Positions 44,802 to 53,807 are shown, counted from the stretch's first letter. The stretch: 64,000 nt of DNA from Clostridium sp. 1001271st1 H5 (GCF_005845215.1 NZ_SPHO01000003.1:331660-395659); one strand, 5' to 3'. The notes: generated by a model from the letters alone, not told the origin. Numbers and translations are program-made.

Positions 44802-46667
44802 ATGCAGACAGACACAAAGGCCGGAACAAAAGGCGGCGTCCCGGAGTTTTCTAGGAAACGCCGGCTTATGAACCAGGCAGGAAGCATTGTAAAGAATCCT
44901 TACAATATCATGGTGGTCATTTCCGTGGTATTCATGGTTTATCTGATTCTGATTCCATTGGGACAGATGATTATACAGACACTTACCCTGGCAGGCGCGG
45001 ATGCAGCCAGAGTGGACGGGGGCCAGGAGGGGATGTTTACCCTCTATTACTGGAAACGGGTCCTGACCAGCAGCATTTCCCAGAAAATGCTGTGGACGCC
45101 CCTTAAGAATTCCTTATTGATATCCGTGTGCACGGCTGCCTTTGGAATCACCCTGGGCTCCCTGCTGGCATGGCTCATGGTCCGCAGCGACCTGCCCTAT
45201 AAGAAATTCTTTTCTTTGGCCCTTATCATTCCCTATATGATACCATCCTGGTGCAAGTCCATGGCATGGCTTACCATTTTCAAGAATGAGCGTGTGGGCG
45301 GCGCCCAGGGTCTTCTGGGATTTTTGGGAATCCAGACGCCGGACTGGCTGGCTTACGGGCCATTTGCCATTATCGTGGTGCTGGTCATCCACTATTACGC
45401 CTACGCCTACCTGCTGGTGTCCTCAGCCCTCAGCTCCATCAACTCAGAACTGGAGGAAATGGGGGAAATCCTGGGAGCCAGCAAGGCCAGGATACTTACA
45501 AAGATTACCTTTCCCCTGGTGATGCCGGCCATCCTGTCGGCAGTCATCATGACCTTTTCAAAGGCCATGGGTACTTTCGGCGTACCATCGGTTTTAGGCC
45601 TTAAGATTGGATACTACACCGTATCCACCACCATGTACAACTCCATTCAGAACGGCCAGAACCGGGTGGCGTTTGCCATATCCCTGATTCTCATTGCCAT
45701 TGCATCCTTCAGCGTGTTCCTGAACCAGAAGGCCATTGGCTCCAGAAAATCCTTCAGTACCATCGGAGGCAAGGGAAGCAGGAGCAATCCCATCAGACTG
45801 GGAAAGTGGAGACCGGTCATTGTTGGAATCCTCATTGCCTTTATTGCGGTGGCCGTGGTGTTCCCGGTGGTCATCCTGCTGTACCAGTCCTTTATGCTGG
45901 AGCCGGGCAACTACAGCCTCAGCAATTTTACCCTTCATTACTGGACCGGAGGTTCGGTTCCCACCATCGACCAGGGTGAGCCGGGCATATTTAAGAATCC
46001 GCAGTTTATGAAATACGTGGTCAATACCATTAAGCTGGTGGTGCTTACCTCCCTGTTCGCAACCGTGTTCGGACAGCTCATCGGCTATATCAATTCCAGG
46101 GGACGCAAGCTGTTCTCAGGAAAGCTGGTGGAGCAGCTGGTGTTTATACCTTACCTGATTCCGTCCATTGCCTTTGGCGCCATGTACCTGGCCCTCTTTG
46201 CAACGGCCAAGAAAATAGAAATGTTCGGCTACCGCATCACCCTGGTGCCGTCCCTGTACGGGTCCTTTGCCCTGCTGGTGCTGATTGCGGTGGTGAAGAA
46301 CATGCCCTTTGCCTCCAGGGCAGGAACGTCCAATATGCTCCAAATCAGTACGGAGCTTGAGGAGGCCGCCCAGGTGGAAAATGCAGGATTCCTGCGCAGG
46401 TTCTTTAAGATTGTGTTCCCCCTGTCAAAGGGCGGTATGATAAGCGGATTCATGCTGGTGTTCATCAGCATCATGAAGGAACTGGACCTGATAGTCATAC
46501 TCATGACGCCCAGCCAGCAGACGCTGCCCTATATGGCCTATGCCTATTCGGCAGAGAACCTGATACAGCTGTCAAGTGCCGTGACCATCGTTATGTTTGT
46601 ACTGGTATTCTTCGTCTACTGGTTTGCCAATACCTTTACGGACGCGGATATCACCAAGGGCTTTTAA
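44802..46667 (+). CDS. ABC importer permease, fused double unit (second system)
   Basis: A 621-residue membrane protein of two fused FbpB-like halves with about twelve helices. Contact loops: EMGEILGASKARILTKITFPLVMPA (about 220-245) and EEAAQVENAGFLRRFFKIVFPLSKGG (about 522-547). It is a paralogue of the permease at 37.7 kb but longer by about 70 residues, mostly in the loop near residues 305-345. It is first in the order permease-ATPase-lipoprotein, the reverse of the first cassette, so the two are not a simple tandem duplication. Preceded by AAAGGAG. Confidence 0.92.
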   Translation: MQTDTKAGTKGGVPEFSRKRRLMNQAGSIVKNPYNIMVVISVVFMVYLILIPLGQMIIQTLTLAGADAARVDGGQEGMFTLYYWKRVLTSSISQKMLWTPLKNSLLISVCTAAFGITLGSLLAWLMVRSDLPYKKFFSLALIIPYMIPSWCKSMAWLTIFKNERVGGAQGLLGFLGIQTPDWLAYGPFAIIVVLVIHYYAYAYLLVSSALSSINSELEEMGEILGASKARILTKITFPLVMPAILSAVIMTFSKAMGTFGVPSVLGLKIGYYTVSTTMYNSIQNGQNRVAFAISLILIAIASFSVFLNQKAIGSRKSFSTIGGKGSRSNPIRLGKWRPVIVGILIAFIAVAVVFPVVILLYQSFMLEPGNYSLSNFTLHYWTGGSVPTIDQGEPGIFKNPQFMKYVVNTIKLVVLTSLFATVFGQLIGYINSRGRKLFSGKLVEQLVFIPYLIPSIAFGAMYLALFATAKKIEMFGYRITLVPSLYGSFALLVLIAVVKNMPFASRAGTSNMLQISTELEEAAQVENAGFLRRFFKIVFPLSKGGMISGFMLVFISIMKELDLIVILMTPSQQTLPYMAYAYSAENLIQLSSAVTIVMFVLVFFVYWFANTFTDADITKGF

Positions 46668-46685
46668 TGCAGGAGGATATGAAAG

Positions 46686-47816
46686 ATGAGCAGAATTGAA
46701 TTAAGAGGAATCAATAAATATTACGGCAAGAACCATGTGTTAAAGGACATCAACCTGGTGATTGAGGACGGGGAGTTCATGACCCTGCTGGGGCCGTCCG
46801 GCTGTGGCAAGACCACTACGCTGCGCGTGGTGGCCGGCCTGGAGAAACCCCAGGAAGGATATATGTACATGGGGGACAGGGAGATTGTCAATGCGCCTGA
46901 AAAGTTTTATGAGGAGCCGGGAAAGCGCCATTTAAACCTGGTGTTCCAGTCCTATGCCCTTTGGCCCCATATGACGGTATTTGATAATGTTGCCTTTGGC
47001 CTGGAGGTGGCAAAGGTTCCTAAGGAGGAGATACGTAAAAAGGTTGAAAATGCCTTAAAGCGGATGAGGATTGAGGCGTTTATTGACCGGTATCCGTCAG
47101 AGCTGTCCGGCGGCCAGCAGCAGCGCGTGGCCATAGCCAGGGCCATTGTGTCGGAGCCGGAGGTGCTGCTTCTGGATGAGCCGTTGTCCAACCTGGACGC
47201 AAAGCTGAGAATCGAGATGCGAAGTGAAATCAAACGGCTCCATCAGGAGCTGGGCACCACCATTATCTATGTAACCCATGACCAGACAGAGGCCCTGACC
47301 ATGTCCACCAAGATAGCCATTTTCTTTGAGGGCGTGCTGGAGCAGGTGGCGCCTCCCATGGAGCTGTACCAGAACCCGGCCTCCCTGCGGGTGGCTGATT
47401 TCATCGGCAATCCAAAGGTGAATTTCCTTCCGGGAAAGGCGCAGGTGTCAGGCGGCACCATGACAGTGGAATCCGTATTGGGCACTGTGTCCTTTGGCAG
47501 CGCATCCTTTACCCAGGCTGCTCCGGTCAGCGGAAGCTTTGAGGCAGTGGTGGGGGTGAGGCCGGAGCTGGTGGAGATATTGGACGGACCTGCAGAGGGA
47601 AGCATAGAGGCGGAGGTATACTCCGTGATGCCTGCCGGCTCAGAGACAACCATTTACCTGGAAGTGGGCGGGGAACGTATTCTGTCAAAGCAGAACGGCC
47701 TTAAACAGTATAGCCCGGACCAGAAGGTGTGGCTGCGGATTAATCCGGATAAGATGAATGTATTCTGCAAAGACAGCGGCAGGCTGGCAAAGCTGGCTGT
47801 CATGGATGCACAGTAA
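46686..47816 (+). CDS. ABC importer ATPase (second system)
   Basis: A 376-residue ATPase with Walker A GPSGCGKTT, signature LSGGQQQR, Walker B VLLLDEPLSNLDA and VTHDQTEAL, then a TOBE-type domain (about 250-376). It starts 18 nt behind the fused permease gene and is close in sequence to the ATPase at 36.6 kb. Together with the permease and the lipoprotein that follows it makes a complete importer. Confidence 0.94.
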   Translation: MSRIELRGINKYYGKNHVLKDINLVIEDGEFMTLLGPSGCGKTTTLRVVAGLEKPQEGYMYMGDREIVNAPEKFYEEPGKRHLNLVFQSYALWPHMTVFDNVAFGLEVAKVPKEEIRKKVENALKRMRIEAFIDRYPSELSGGQQQRVAIARAIVSEPEVLLLDEPLSNLDAKLRIEMRSEIKRLHQELGTTIIYVTHDQTEALTMSTKIAIFFEGVLEQVAPPMELYQNPASLRVADFIGNPKVNFLPGKAQVSGGTMTVESVLGTVSFGSASFTQAAPVSGSFEAVVGVRPELVEILDGPAEGSIEAEVYSVMPAGSETTIYLEVGGERILSKQNGLKQYSPDQKVWLRINPDKMNVFCKDSGRLAKLAVMDAQ

Positions 47817-47857
47817 ATGATAGAAATGCAATCAAATAAAATAAAGGAGAAGATATC

Positions 47858-49180
47858 ATGAGGAGAAGAGGAAAACGTTTATTGGCACTGGCATTGGCAG
47901 GCATTATGGCTGCGTCTGCACTTACGGGCTGTGAGAAAATTGAGGACACGAAGGCTGCTTCCGAGAACACCACAGCGGCCAAGGCAGCAGATGAGGGCAA
48001 GGCCGGGGAAGCATCAGGAGAAAAGGAGGCACAGAAAGAGGACGCGGGAGATAAGGCCGGCGAAAAGGCGGCAGGGGAAAATACGGCGGCCACACCGGAG
48101 GAGCAGTGGGCTGTGGATGCCGGCCTGTATGAGGATGAAACCTCGGATGAGCTGTATAAGAAGGCACTGGATGAGGAGGGCGGAAAAGTAGTCATTTACT
48201 CCATTTCCAGCCGTATGGCAAAGGTAAAGGCCAGCTTTGAGGAGGATTATCCGGGTATGACTCTGGAGGTATATGATATCAATGCTAATGATATGTCCAC
48301 CAAGCTGGGCACAGAGTATAATTCCGGAATCCGCACGGCTGACGTAATCCACTCCAAGGAGCAGACAGGGGATTACATGATTAACTTCTTTAACAAGGGA
48401 ATCCTGCACAATTACCGTCCTGAATCCATTTATAAAAATGTGAACCAGGAATATCTGAAGGATATGACGCCCCTGTACTTTGAAACTGACTGGTGGTTCT
48501 ACAATACCGGCGTCTATACGGAGACACCCATTACCAACTGGTGGGATGTGACAAAGCCGGAATGGAAGGGAAGCTTTGTACTCCAGAATCCAATCGGTAC
48601 GGTAAGCTACATGGCGCTGTTCACCACCATGGTGGAGCATGCGGACGAGATGGCGGAAGCCTATAAGGCGTGCTACGGCGAGGACATTGTGCTGGCTGAC
48701 GACGAGCCAACGGCAGCACATGCCTGGATGAAGCGCGTACTGGCAAATGACCCGGTTATTTTTGACTCCAACAACGAGGTTATCCAGTCCGTGGGAGAGG
48801 GCAAGGAATCCAAGCTGATTGGCTACACACCATCCTCCAAGTACCGGGAGCGCGCTGACAAGGGCTGGAACATCGAATCCGAGCCGCTTAAGATGGAGCC
48901 TGTATCCGGCGTGGCCTTTATGAACTTTGTGGCAGTTGTAAACGAAGCGCCCCATCCAAACGGAGCAAAGCTGCTGATCCGCTATCTGTTAGGCGGCGAG
49001 GATGGAAACGGAAATGGAATCAAACCATTCAACACCATCGGAGGATGGCCGGTACGCCCTGAAACCACCCCGGCAGAAGGCAATGTTCCGTTGGAGGATA
49101 TGAAGCTCTGGATGATTAATTATGACTTCGTCTATAAAAACCTGCAGGATGTACAGGACTACTGGTACCAGTTCCGTTAA
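47858..49180 (+). CDS. ABC importer solute-binding lipoprotein (second system)
   Basis: A 440-residue surface lipoprotein with lipobox LTGC (Cys25), a long Glu/Lys/Ala-rich linker (about 28-85) and a binding domain starting GGKVVIYSISSRMAKVKASFEEDYPGMTLEVYDINANDMSTKL. It belongs to the same Fbp/Afu/phosphonate class as the protein at 35.4 kb but is clearly diverged, so a different ligand is possible. WWFYNTGVYTETPITNWWDVTKPEWKGSFVLQNP is the typical hinge region. The next gene is a HAD hydrolase, 33 nt away. Confidence 0.87.
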   Translation: MRRRGKRLLALALAGIMAASALTGCEKIEDTKAASENTTAAKAADEGKAGEASGEKEAQKEDAGDKAGEKAAGENTAATPEEQWAVDAGLYEDETSDELYKKALDEEGGKVVIYSISSRMAKVKASFEEDYPGMTLEVYDINANDMSTKLGTEYNSGIRTADVIHSKEQTGDYMINFFNKGILHNYRPESIYKNVNQEYLKDMTPLYFETDWWFYNTGVYTETPITNWWDVTKPEWKGSFVLQNPIGTVSYMALFTTMVEHADEMAEAYKACYGEDIVLADDEPTAAHAWMKRVLANDPVIFDSNNEVIQSVGEGKESKLIGYTPSSKYRERADKGWNIESEPLKMEPVSGVAFMNFVAVVNEAPHPNGAKLLIRYLLGGEDGNGNGIKPFNTIGGWPVRPETTPAEGNVPLEDMKLWMINYDFVYKNLQDVQDYWYQFR

Positions 49181-49213
49181 TCCGCAGTGGCGTAAAGGAG
49201 AGGAGAGCTTCGG

Positions 49214-50059
49214 ATGCCGGACATATTAGAGGGATACAGGAAGCAAAAGGAATATCTGATTTGCGTCGATTCAGACGGCTGTGCCATGGATACCATGGAC
49301 ACAAAACATATAACCTGTTTCGGGCCCTGCCTGATTCCCGTATGGGGGCTTTCCCAGTGGGAGCCGGAGATACTGAAGCGTTGGGATGAGATTAATCTTT
49401 ACACCATGACAAGAGGAATCAACCGCTTCAAGGGTCTGGCCATGATTCTGGAAGAGATTGACAGGAAATATAAGGAAGTGCCGGACGTGGAAGCCTTTGT
49501 CCTATGGACCGGAGAAGCGGCTGAATTGTCAAATCCCGCTGTAAAGGCCCAGTGGGACCTGACCGGAAAAGAGATATACCGTCAGGCTCTGGAATGGTCC
49601 GAGGAAGTAAACCGGAGAATCGGCACCCTGCCGGAGGAAGCAAAACGCGCCTTTGCCGGTGTGCGGGAAGCCCTTAAGGCGGCTCACGGGATGGCGGATG
49701 TGGCAGTGGTGTCCTCCGCCAACCAGAGGGCCGTGGAGGAAGAATGGCAGAGGCAGGGCCTTATGGAATATGTGGACGTGGTCCTGTCCCAGGACGCCGG
49801 GTCAAAGTCCGCCTGCATACACGCCCTGCTGGAAAAAGGCTATGCCCCGGACCATGTGCTGATGATAGGGGATGCCCCGGGAGACTGTGAGGCTGCGGCG
49901 GACAACGGGGTGTTCTATTATCCCATCCTGGTAAAGCATGAGGAGATGTCGTGGCGCCGGTTCCCCGGCGAGGCACTGGCCAGGCTGGCCAGGGGGACCT
50001 ATGGAGGGGGATGGCAGGAACAGATGGTAAGGGAGTTCCGGGATAATCTGTCAGGATAA
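49214..50059 (+). CDS. HAD-superfamily hydrolase
   Basis: A 281-residue cytoplasmic phosphatase-like protein. Motif I is ICVDSDGCAMD (nucleophile Asp followed two residues later by Asp), motif II lies in VAVVSSANQ, and motifs III/IV in SKSACIHALLEKGYAPDHVLMIGDAPGDCEAA. A helical cap occupies about 40-140. HAD enzymes of this type dephosphorylate sugar phosphates or hydrolyse phosphonates. Placement at the end of an importer operon suggests that the imported compound carries a phosphoryl or phosphonyl group; this is inference. The ribosome binding site is AGGAGAGG. Confidence 0.85.
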   Translation: MPDILEGYRKQKEYLICVDSDGCAMDTMDTKHITCFGPCLIPVWGLSQWEPEILKRWDEINLYTMTRGINRFKGLAMILEEIDRKYKEVPDVEAFVLWTGEAAELSNPAVKAQWDLTGKEIYRQALEWSEEVNRRIGTLPEEAKRAFAGVREALKAAHGMADVAVVSSANQRAVEEEWQRQGLMEYVDVVLSQDAGSKSACIHALLEKGYAPDHVLMIGDAPGDCEAAADNGVFYYPILVKHEEMSWRRFPGEALARLARGTYGGGWQEQMVREFRDNLSG

Positions 50060-50089
50060 TCAGCGGTATAATCAGCGGAGAAGCCGGCC

Positions 50090-50118
50090 TTGACACTTCC
50101 TGCGCGGCAGGTTACAAT
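50090..50118 (+). promoter_or_regulatory. Promoter of the MATE leader
   Basis: TTGACA (50090-50095), 17-bp spacer, TACAAT (50113-50118): a strong vegetative promoter nearly 400 nt ahead of the MATE start codon. Confidence 0.85.
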
Positions 50119-50155
50119 AAAAGAATCATATTTGAATTCGAAAAGGTTAAACATC

Positions 50156-50200
50156 ATGAAACTGTGTATTGGATGCGCTCCGGACAAATGGATAAGATGA
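50156..50200 (+). CDS. Putative 14-residue leader peptide
   Basis: ATG...TGA encoding MKLCIGCAPDKWIR, starting about 32 nt after the predicted transcription start with a weak ribosome binding site (AAAAGG, 10 nt upstream). Its second half forms the 5' arm of one hairpin, and its stop codon lies in the arm of a mutually exclusive helix, as expected if ribosome stalling selects the downstream fold. Two Cys, one Trp and the terminal Ile-Arg are notable. Expression is unproven. Confidence 0.5.
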   Translation: MKLCIGCAPDKWIR

Positions 50201-50340
50201 AGCATTGTACGGAGTAAAAGACAGGACAGGGACAGTCCCTGGCGCTTCATCGGCAGAGCTTGATTTTTAAGTACATGGTCTAATGGAATCAGCGTATCTC
50301 CATTAGCAGGCTTTGCCGTGCAGTGAATGATGTATTTTCG

Positions 50341-50371
50341 GGCCGCAGCGATGTTTCGTCTGCGGCCTTTT
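50341..50371 (+). terminator. Attenuator terminator 1 in MATE leader
   Basis: GGCCGCAG / CTGCGGCC (8 bp) with an inner CGA/TCG helix, followed by TTTT; it stands 140 nt before the coding start. Confidence 0.8.
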
Positions 50372-50447
50372 GCGCGGTCCGGGGACGTATGTCCATGAGC
50401 GGACATGGGAGCAGGAACTGCGTGGTTTCAGCGCAGGAAACACTGGA

Positions 50448-50488
50448 AGCAGAAGGTTTAACGCAGGAATGCGGGACCTTCTGCTTTT
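50448..50488 (+). terminator. Attenuator terminator 2 in MATE leader
   Basis: AGCAGAAGGT / ACCTTCTGCT (perfect 10 bp) enclosing CGCA-GGAA-TGCG with a GNRA-type tetraloop, followed by a T-rich tail (TTTTACTTTATT). It ends only 10 nt before the ribosome binding site of the MATE gene. Confidence 0.75.
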
Positions 50489-50510
50489 ACTTTATTCGGA
50501 GGAAAATATT

Positions 50511-51899
50511 ATGAATCTTATGGAACAGGACCTGACAGCAGGTAATATCACAAAACAGCTTATCCGGTTTGGAATCCCGCTGTTTTTTGCCAATCTTCTT
50601 CAGTCCTTTTACAGTATCGTGGACATGCTGGTGGTGGGACATGTGGTGGGCAGCACAGGGCTGGCTGCAATCAGCAACGCGTCCATGATTAGTTTTATTA
50701 TCAATTCCATCTGTACTGGCGTGACCATGGGGGGAACAGTTCTGGCAGCCAGGTGCAAGGGCGCAGGGGACAGACAGGGACAGAGGGAAACCATAGGCAC
50801 CCTGTTTTCCCTGTCGGCCGGGGCTGCAGTGCTGGTGACACTGGCAGGGCTGGCCGTCTATCCCCCTGTATTCAGACTGCTGGGCGTGCCGGAGGCCGCC
50901 ATGAAGGATGCCTGTGACTATATGTTTATCATTTGCTGCGGGACCATCTGCGTCTTTGGCTACAATGCTGTATGCGCCGTCATGCGGGGCATGGGGGATT
51001 CCCGGAGCCCCCTGTATTTTGTCCTGGTGGCAACGGCGGTGAACATCATACTGGACATCCTGCTGGTGGGGGTATGGGGGATGGGGACAAAGGGCGCTGC
51101 CTATGCCACTGTTTTCTCCCAGGGCCTGTCCTTTGCGGTTTCCGTGGTTCATCTGCGGAGGCGGGATTTTGTCTTTGATTTCAGGCGGAGGAGCTTTGCT
51201 GTAAAATGGGACAGGCTGGTATCCATTCTGTCAGTGGGGCTGCCGTCCGCCGTACAGATGGTGGTGGTCAATCTCTCCTATCTGCTGATAACCGGTATGT
51301 TCAATGCCCATGGCATGGAGGTGGCTGCCGCTGCGGGAATCGGACTCAAAGTCAATACCTTTGCAGGCATGCCCTGCTGGGCTGTGGGGCAGGCTGTGAC
51401 AGCCATGACGGGCCAGAACATGGGGGCAGGTGAGACGGGACGCGTAAGGGAGACAGTGAGGACAGGGCTGGCGATTAATCTGGCGGTTACGCTGTGCGCG
51501 GTCCTGGCAGTCCAGGTATATGCGGTCCCCATCCTGTCCCTGTTTGCGCCTTCTGACCAGGCTGTGGTCCAATACGGCGTCCTGTATCTGCGCATCTGCT
51601 GCTGTGCCAACAGTCTGGTATATGCGGTCATGTATACCTACGATTCCTTTGCCACCGGCGTGGGAGCTGCCTATGTGGCAATGGCCAACTCCCTGTTTGA
51701 CTCTGTGGTGGCGCGCCTGGCCCTCAGCTGGCTGCTGGGTTCCCTGATGGGGCTTGGGTTTACGGGAATATGCCTGGGGCAGGCCCTTTCGCCCCTGCTG
51801 CCCGCCCTGGCAGGAGCCTGGTATTTCAGGTGGGGAAGATGGGAAAAGAAAATGGGAGAGGCAAAAGAAGGGCAAGGGAAAAACAGACAGCAGATTTAA
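50511..51899 (+). CDS. MATE-family multidrug exporter
   Basis: A 462-residue twelve-helix exporter of the MATE family, driven by sodium or proton gradients and exporting drugs or metabolites. Characteristic features: LTAGNITKQLIRFGIPLFFANLLQSFYSIVDMLVVGHVVG at the N-terminus, VMRGMGDSRSPLYFV at the end of the first half, and the repeated second half starting SVGLPSAVQMVVVNLSYLLI, with MTGQNMGAGE. The start at 50511 follows CGGAGG; a longer in-frame start at 50370 would read through the second terminator and was rejected. Expression is likely controlled by the attenuator upstream. Confidence 0.93.
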   Translation: MNLMEQDLTAGNITKQLIRFGIPLFFANLLQSFYSIVDMLVVGHVVGSTGLAAISNASMISFIINSICTGVTMGGTVLAARCKGAGDRQGQRETIGTLFSLSAGAAVLVTLAGLAVYPPVFRLLGVPEAAMKDACDYMFIICCGTICVFGYNAVCAVMRGMGDSRSPLYFVLVATAVNIILDILLVGVWGMGTKGAAYATVFSQGLSFAVSVVHLRRRDFVFDFRRRSFAVKWDRLVSILSVGLPSAVQMVVVNLSYLLITGMFNAHGMEVAAAAGIGLKVNTFAGMPCWAVGQAVTAMTGQNMGAGETGRVRETVRTGLAINLAVTLCAVLAVQVYAVPILSLFAPSDQAVVQYGVLYLRICCCANSLVYAVMYTYDSFATGVGAAYVAMANSLFDSVVARLALSWLLGSLMGLGFTGICLGQALSPLLPALAGAWYFRWGRWEKKMGEAKEGQGKNRQQI

Positions 51900-51968
51900 G
51901 TGGAAAAAAACCCCTGATTTATGTATAATGAAGACAGCAATAAACGCGGCATGAAGGAGGTTTACATA

Positions 51969-53153
51969 ATGGAGAATTTTGAGTTTTTCACACCCACCAG
52001 GATGATATTCGGAAAGGATACCCATCTGCAGGTAGGAAAGATTGTAAAGGAATATGGATTTAAGAAGGTGCTGGTGCATTTCGGCGGGGCCAGCGCTAAG
52101 AAGACAGGACTTCTGGATGCGGTTACAGGTGCCCTTGAGGCGGAGGGAATACAGTATGTAACGCTGGGGGGCGTGCAGGCCAATCCCACCCTGGCAAAGG
52201 CAAAGGAGGGCATCAGCCTGTGTCTGAGGGAGGGAGTGGACCTGGTGCTGGCTGTTGGAGGAGGAAGCGTGATTGATTCTTCCAAGTGTATAGCAGACGG
52301 CGCAGGGAATCCGGATGTGGATGTATGGACCTATTTCCGCCAGGAGGCGGTTCCGGCCAAGGCCCTGCCGGTCGGCGTTATCCTCACCCTGTCTGCATCC
52401 GGCAGCGAGATGAGCGCTTCCTGTGTGATTACAAACGAAGAAAATGGCTTTAAGCGGGGTTTTAACAGCTTGACCCACCGCCCCCTGTTTTCCATCTGCA
52501 ACCCGGAGCTGACCTGCACGGTAAGCAGATACCAGACAGCCTGCGGCACGGTGGACATCATGATGCACACCCTGGAACGGTATTTCAGCAAGACCAGGGA
52601 CACGAATCTGACGGACCGAATAGCCGAGGCCCTGTTAAAATCCACGGTGGAGGCTGGCAGGATTGCCGATAAGGAGCCGGATAACTATGAGGCCAGGGCC
52701 GCCCTTATGTGGGGAGGAAGCCTATCCCATAACGGACTGACAGGGGCAGGAAGGAATTTCTTCATGCAGGTGCACCAGCTGGAGCATGAGCTTTCCGGCA
52801 TGTACCCCTCCATTGCCCATGGGGCTGGTCTGGCAGCTCTGTGGCCATCCTGGGCCAGGTTTGTGTGTCCTTCCGATGTAAACCGTTTTGCCCAATATGC
52901 GGTCCAGGTGTGGAACATAGACATGGATTTTGACTGTCCCATGAACACGGCACTGGCGGGAATCCGGGCCACGGAGGATTTTTACAAGAGTCTGGGTATG
53001 CCCTCCTCCCTGAGGGAACTGGGCGTGGAGGAAGAACGCCTGGAAGAGATGGCTTGGAAATGCACCAACATGGGTAAACGCACCCTGCCGGGTATACGGG
53101 AACTGGGCAAGGAAGAGATGATGGAAATTTACAGGATGGCCATGGGGGAGTAG
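51969..53153 (+). CDS. Iron-containing alcohol dehydrogenase (butanol dehydrogenase type)
   Basis: A 394-residue NAD(P)H-dependent dehydrogenase of the group III (Fe-ADH) family, reducing aldehydes to alcohols during fermentation. The N-terminal domain has FEFFTPTRMIFGKD, the cofactor motif GGGSVIDSSKCIA and LTLSASGSEMSASCVITNE. The helical metal-binding domain has NFFMQVHQLEHELSGMYPSIAHGAGLAALWPSWARF, whose His residues hold the metal. It closely resembles BdhA/YugJ-type enzymes. The ribosome binding site AAGGAGG sits 7 nt before the ATG; an upstream extension was rejected. Confidence 0.94.
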   Translation: MENFEFFTPTRMIFGKDTHLQVGKIVKEYGFKKVLVHFGGASAKKTGLLDAVTGALEAEGIQYVTLGGVQANPTLAKAKEGISLCLREGVDLVLAVGGGSVIDSSKCIADGAGNPDVDVWTYFRQEAVPAKALPVGVILTLSASGSEMSASCVITNEENGFKRGFNSLTHRPLFSICNPELTCTVSRYQTACGTVDIMMHTLERYFSKTRDTNLTDRIAEALLKSTVEAGRIADKEPDNYEARAALMWGGSLSHNGLTGAGRNFFMQVHQLEHELSGMYPSIAHGAGLAALWPSWARFVCPSDVNRFAQYAVQVWNIDMDFDCPMNTALAGIRATEDFYKSLGMPSSLRELGVEEERLEEMAWKCTNMGKRTLPGIRELGKEEMMEIYRMAMGE

Positions 53154-53216
53154 GGAGCATGGGCATGCAGTGTCCGCAGGAGTTTGGCATACCAGGAAAC
53201 AATAAGGAGACAGGGA

Positions 53217-53807
53217 ATGGATGCAATTGACAGCCGCAGAAGCATACGCAGGTTTTCAGACAGGGAGATACCGGAAGAGGTTATCTGTAAAATTATAGAA
53301 AGCGGGATAAAGGCCCCGTCAGCCAAGAACAGGCAGCCGTGGAGATTTATGGTTATCCAGGGACAGGCCAAGGCGGACATGCTGAAGGCGTTCCGGGCCG
53401 GCATCCAGCGGGAGAAGACAGGCCGGGCGCTGCTGCCGGACAGCAGCAGACACCTGGGAGGCGCGGAGTACACGGTCCGAATCATGGAACAGGCGCCTGT
53501 GGTTATATTTGTTTTGAATCCGGAAGGAAAAGGGCTGTTTGCTCCCCTGAACGATGAAGACCGGATTTATGAGCTCTGTAATATCCAGTCTGTCAGTGCT
53601 GCCATTGAAAATATGCTTTTGGAAGCAGCGGATATGGGAATCGGCAGTCTGTGGATTTGCGACATATTTTTTGCCTATGAGGAGCTGTGCAGATGGATGG
53701 ACTGCGGGGATGAGCTGGTGGCGGCCGTGGCCTTTGGCTATGGGGAGGAGTCCCCGTCCCCCCGTCCCCGCAAAGGGCTGGAGGATGTAGTGGTCTGGAA
53801 ACAGTAA
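53217..53807 (+). CDS. Nitroreductase-family flavoprotein
   Basis: A 196-residue FMN-dependent oxidoreductase. Signature features: the N-terminal DAIDSRRSIRRFSDREIPEEVICKIIESGIKAPSAKNRQPWRF for flavin binding, and SVSAAIENMLLEAADMGIGSLWICDIFF. The C-terminal KGLEDVVVWKQ is usual. Such enzymes reduce nitro compounds, quinones or flavins with NAD(P)H. The ATG at 53217 was chosen because AAGGAGA lies 7 nt upstream. It follows the alcohol dehydrogenase by 63 nt and precedes the FMN-riboswitch unit, so a flavin theme is plausible but not shown. Confidence 0.9.
   Translation: MDAIDSRRSIRRFSDREIPEEVICKIIESGIKAPSAKNRQPWRFMVIQGQAKADMLKAFRAGIQREKTGRALLPDSSRHLGGAEYTVRIMEQAPVVIFVLNPEGKGLFAPLNDEDRIYELCNIQSVSAAIENMLLEAADMGIGSLWICDIFFAYEELCRWMDCGDELVAAVAFGYGEESPSPRPRKGLEDVVVWKQ

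Larger units (their letters stand above)
50125..50510 (+). promoter_or_regulatory. Structured attenuator leader of the MATE gene
   Basis: About 385 nt of untranslated leader with ordered elements: a short peptide frame (50156-50200); hairpin CTCCG...CGGAG (50178-50214); a competing helix GATGAAGC (50196-50203) with GCTTCATC (50244-50251) around hairpin CAGGGA/TCCCTG (50227-50241); a 12-bp helix (50251-50262 with 50307-50318) that abuts hairpin CTAATGGA/TCCATTAG (50280-50306) and leaves a 17-nt one-sided bulge; then two terminators. It matches no riboswitch class I know. Antibiotic- or metabolite-controlled attenuation is the likely role. Confidence 0.7.
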
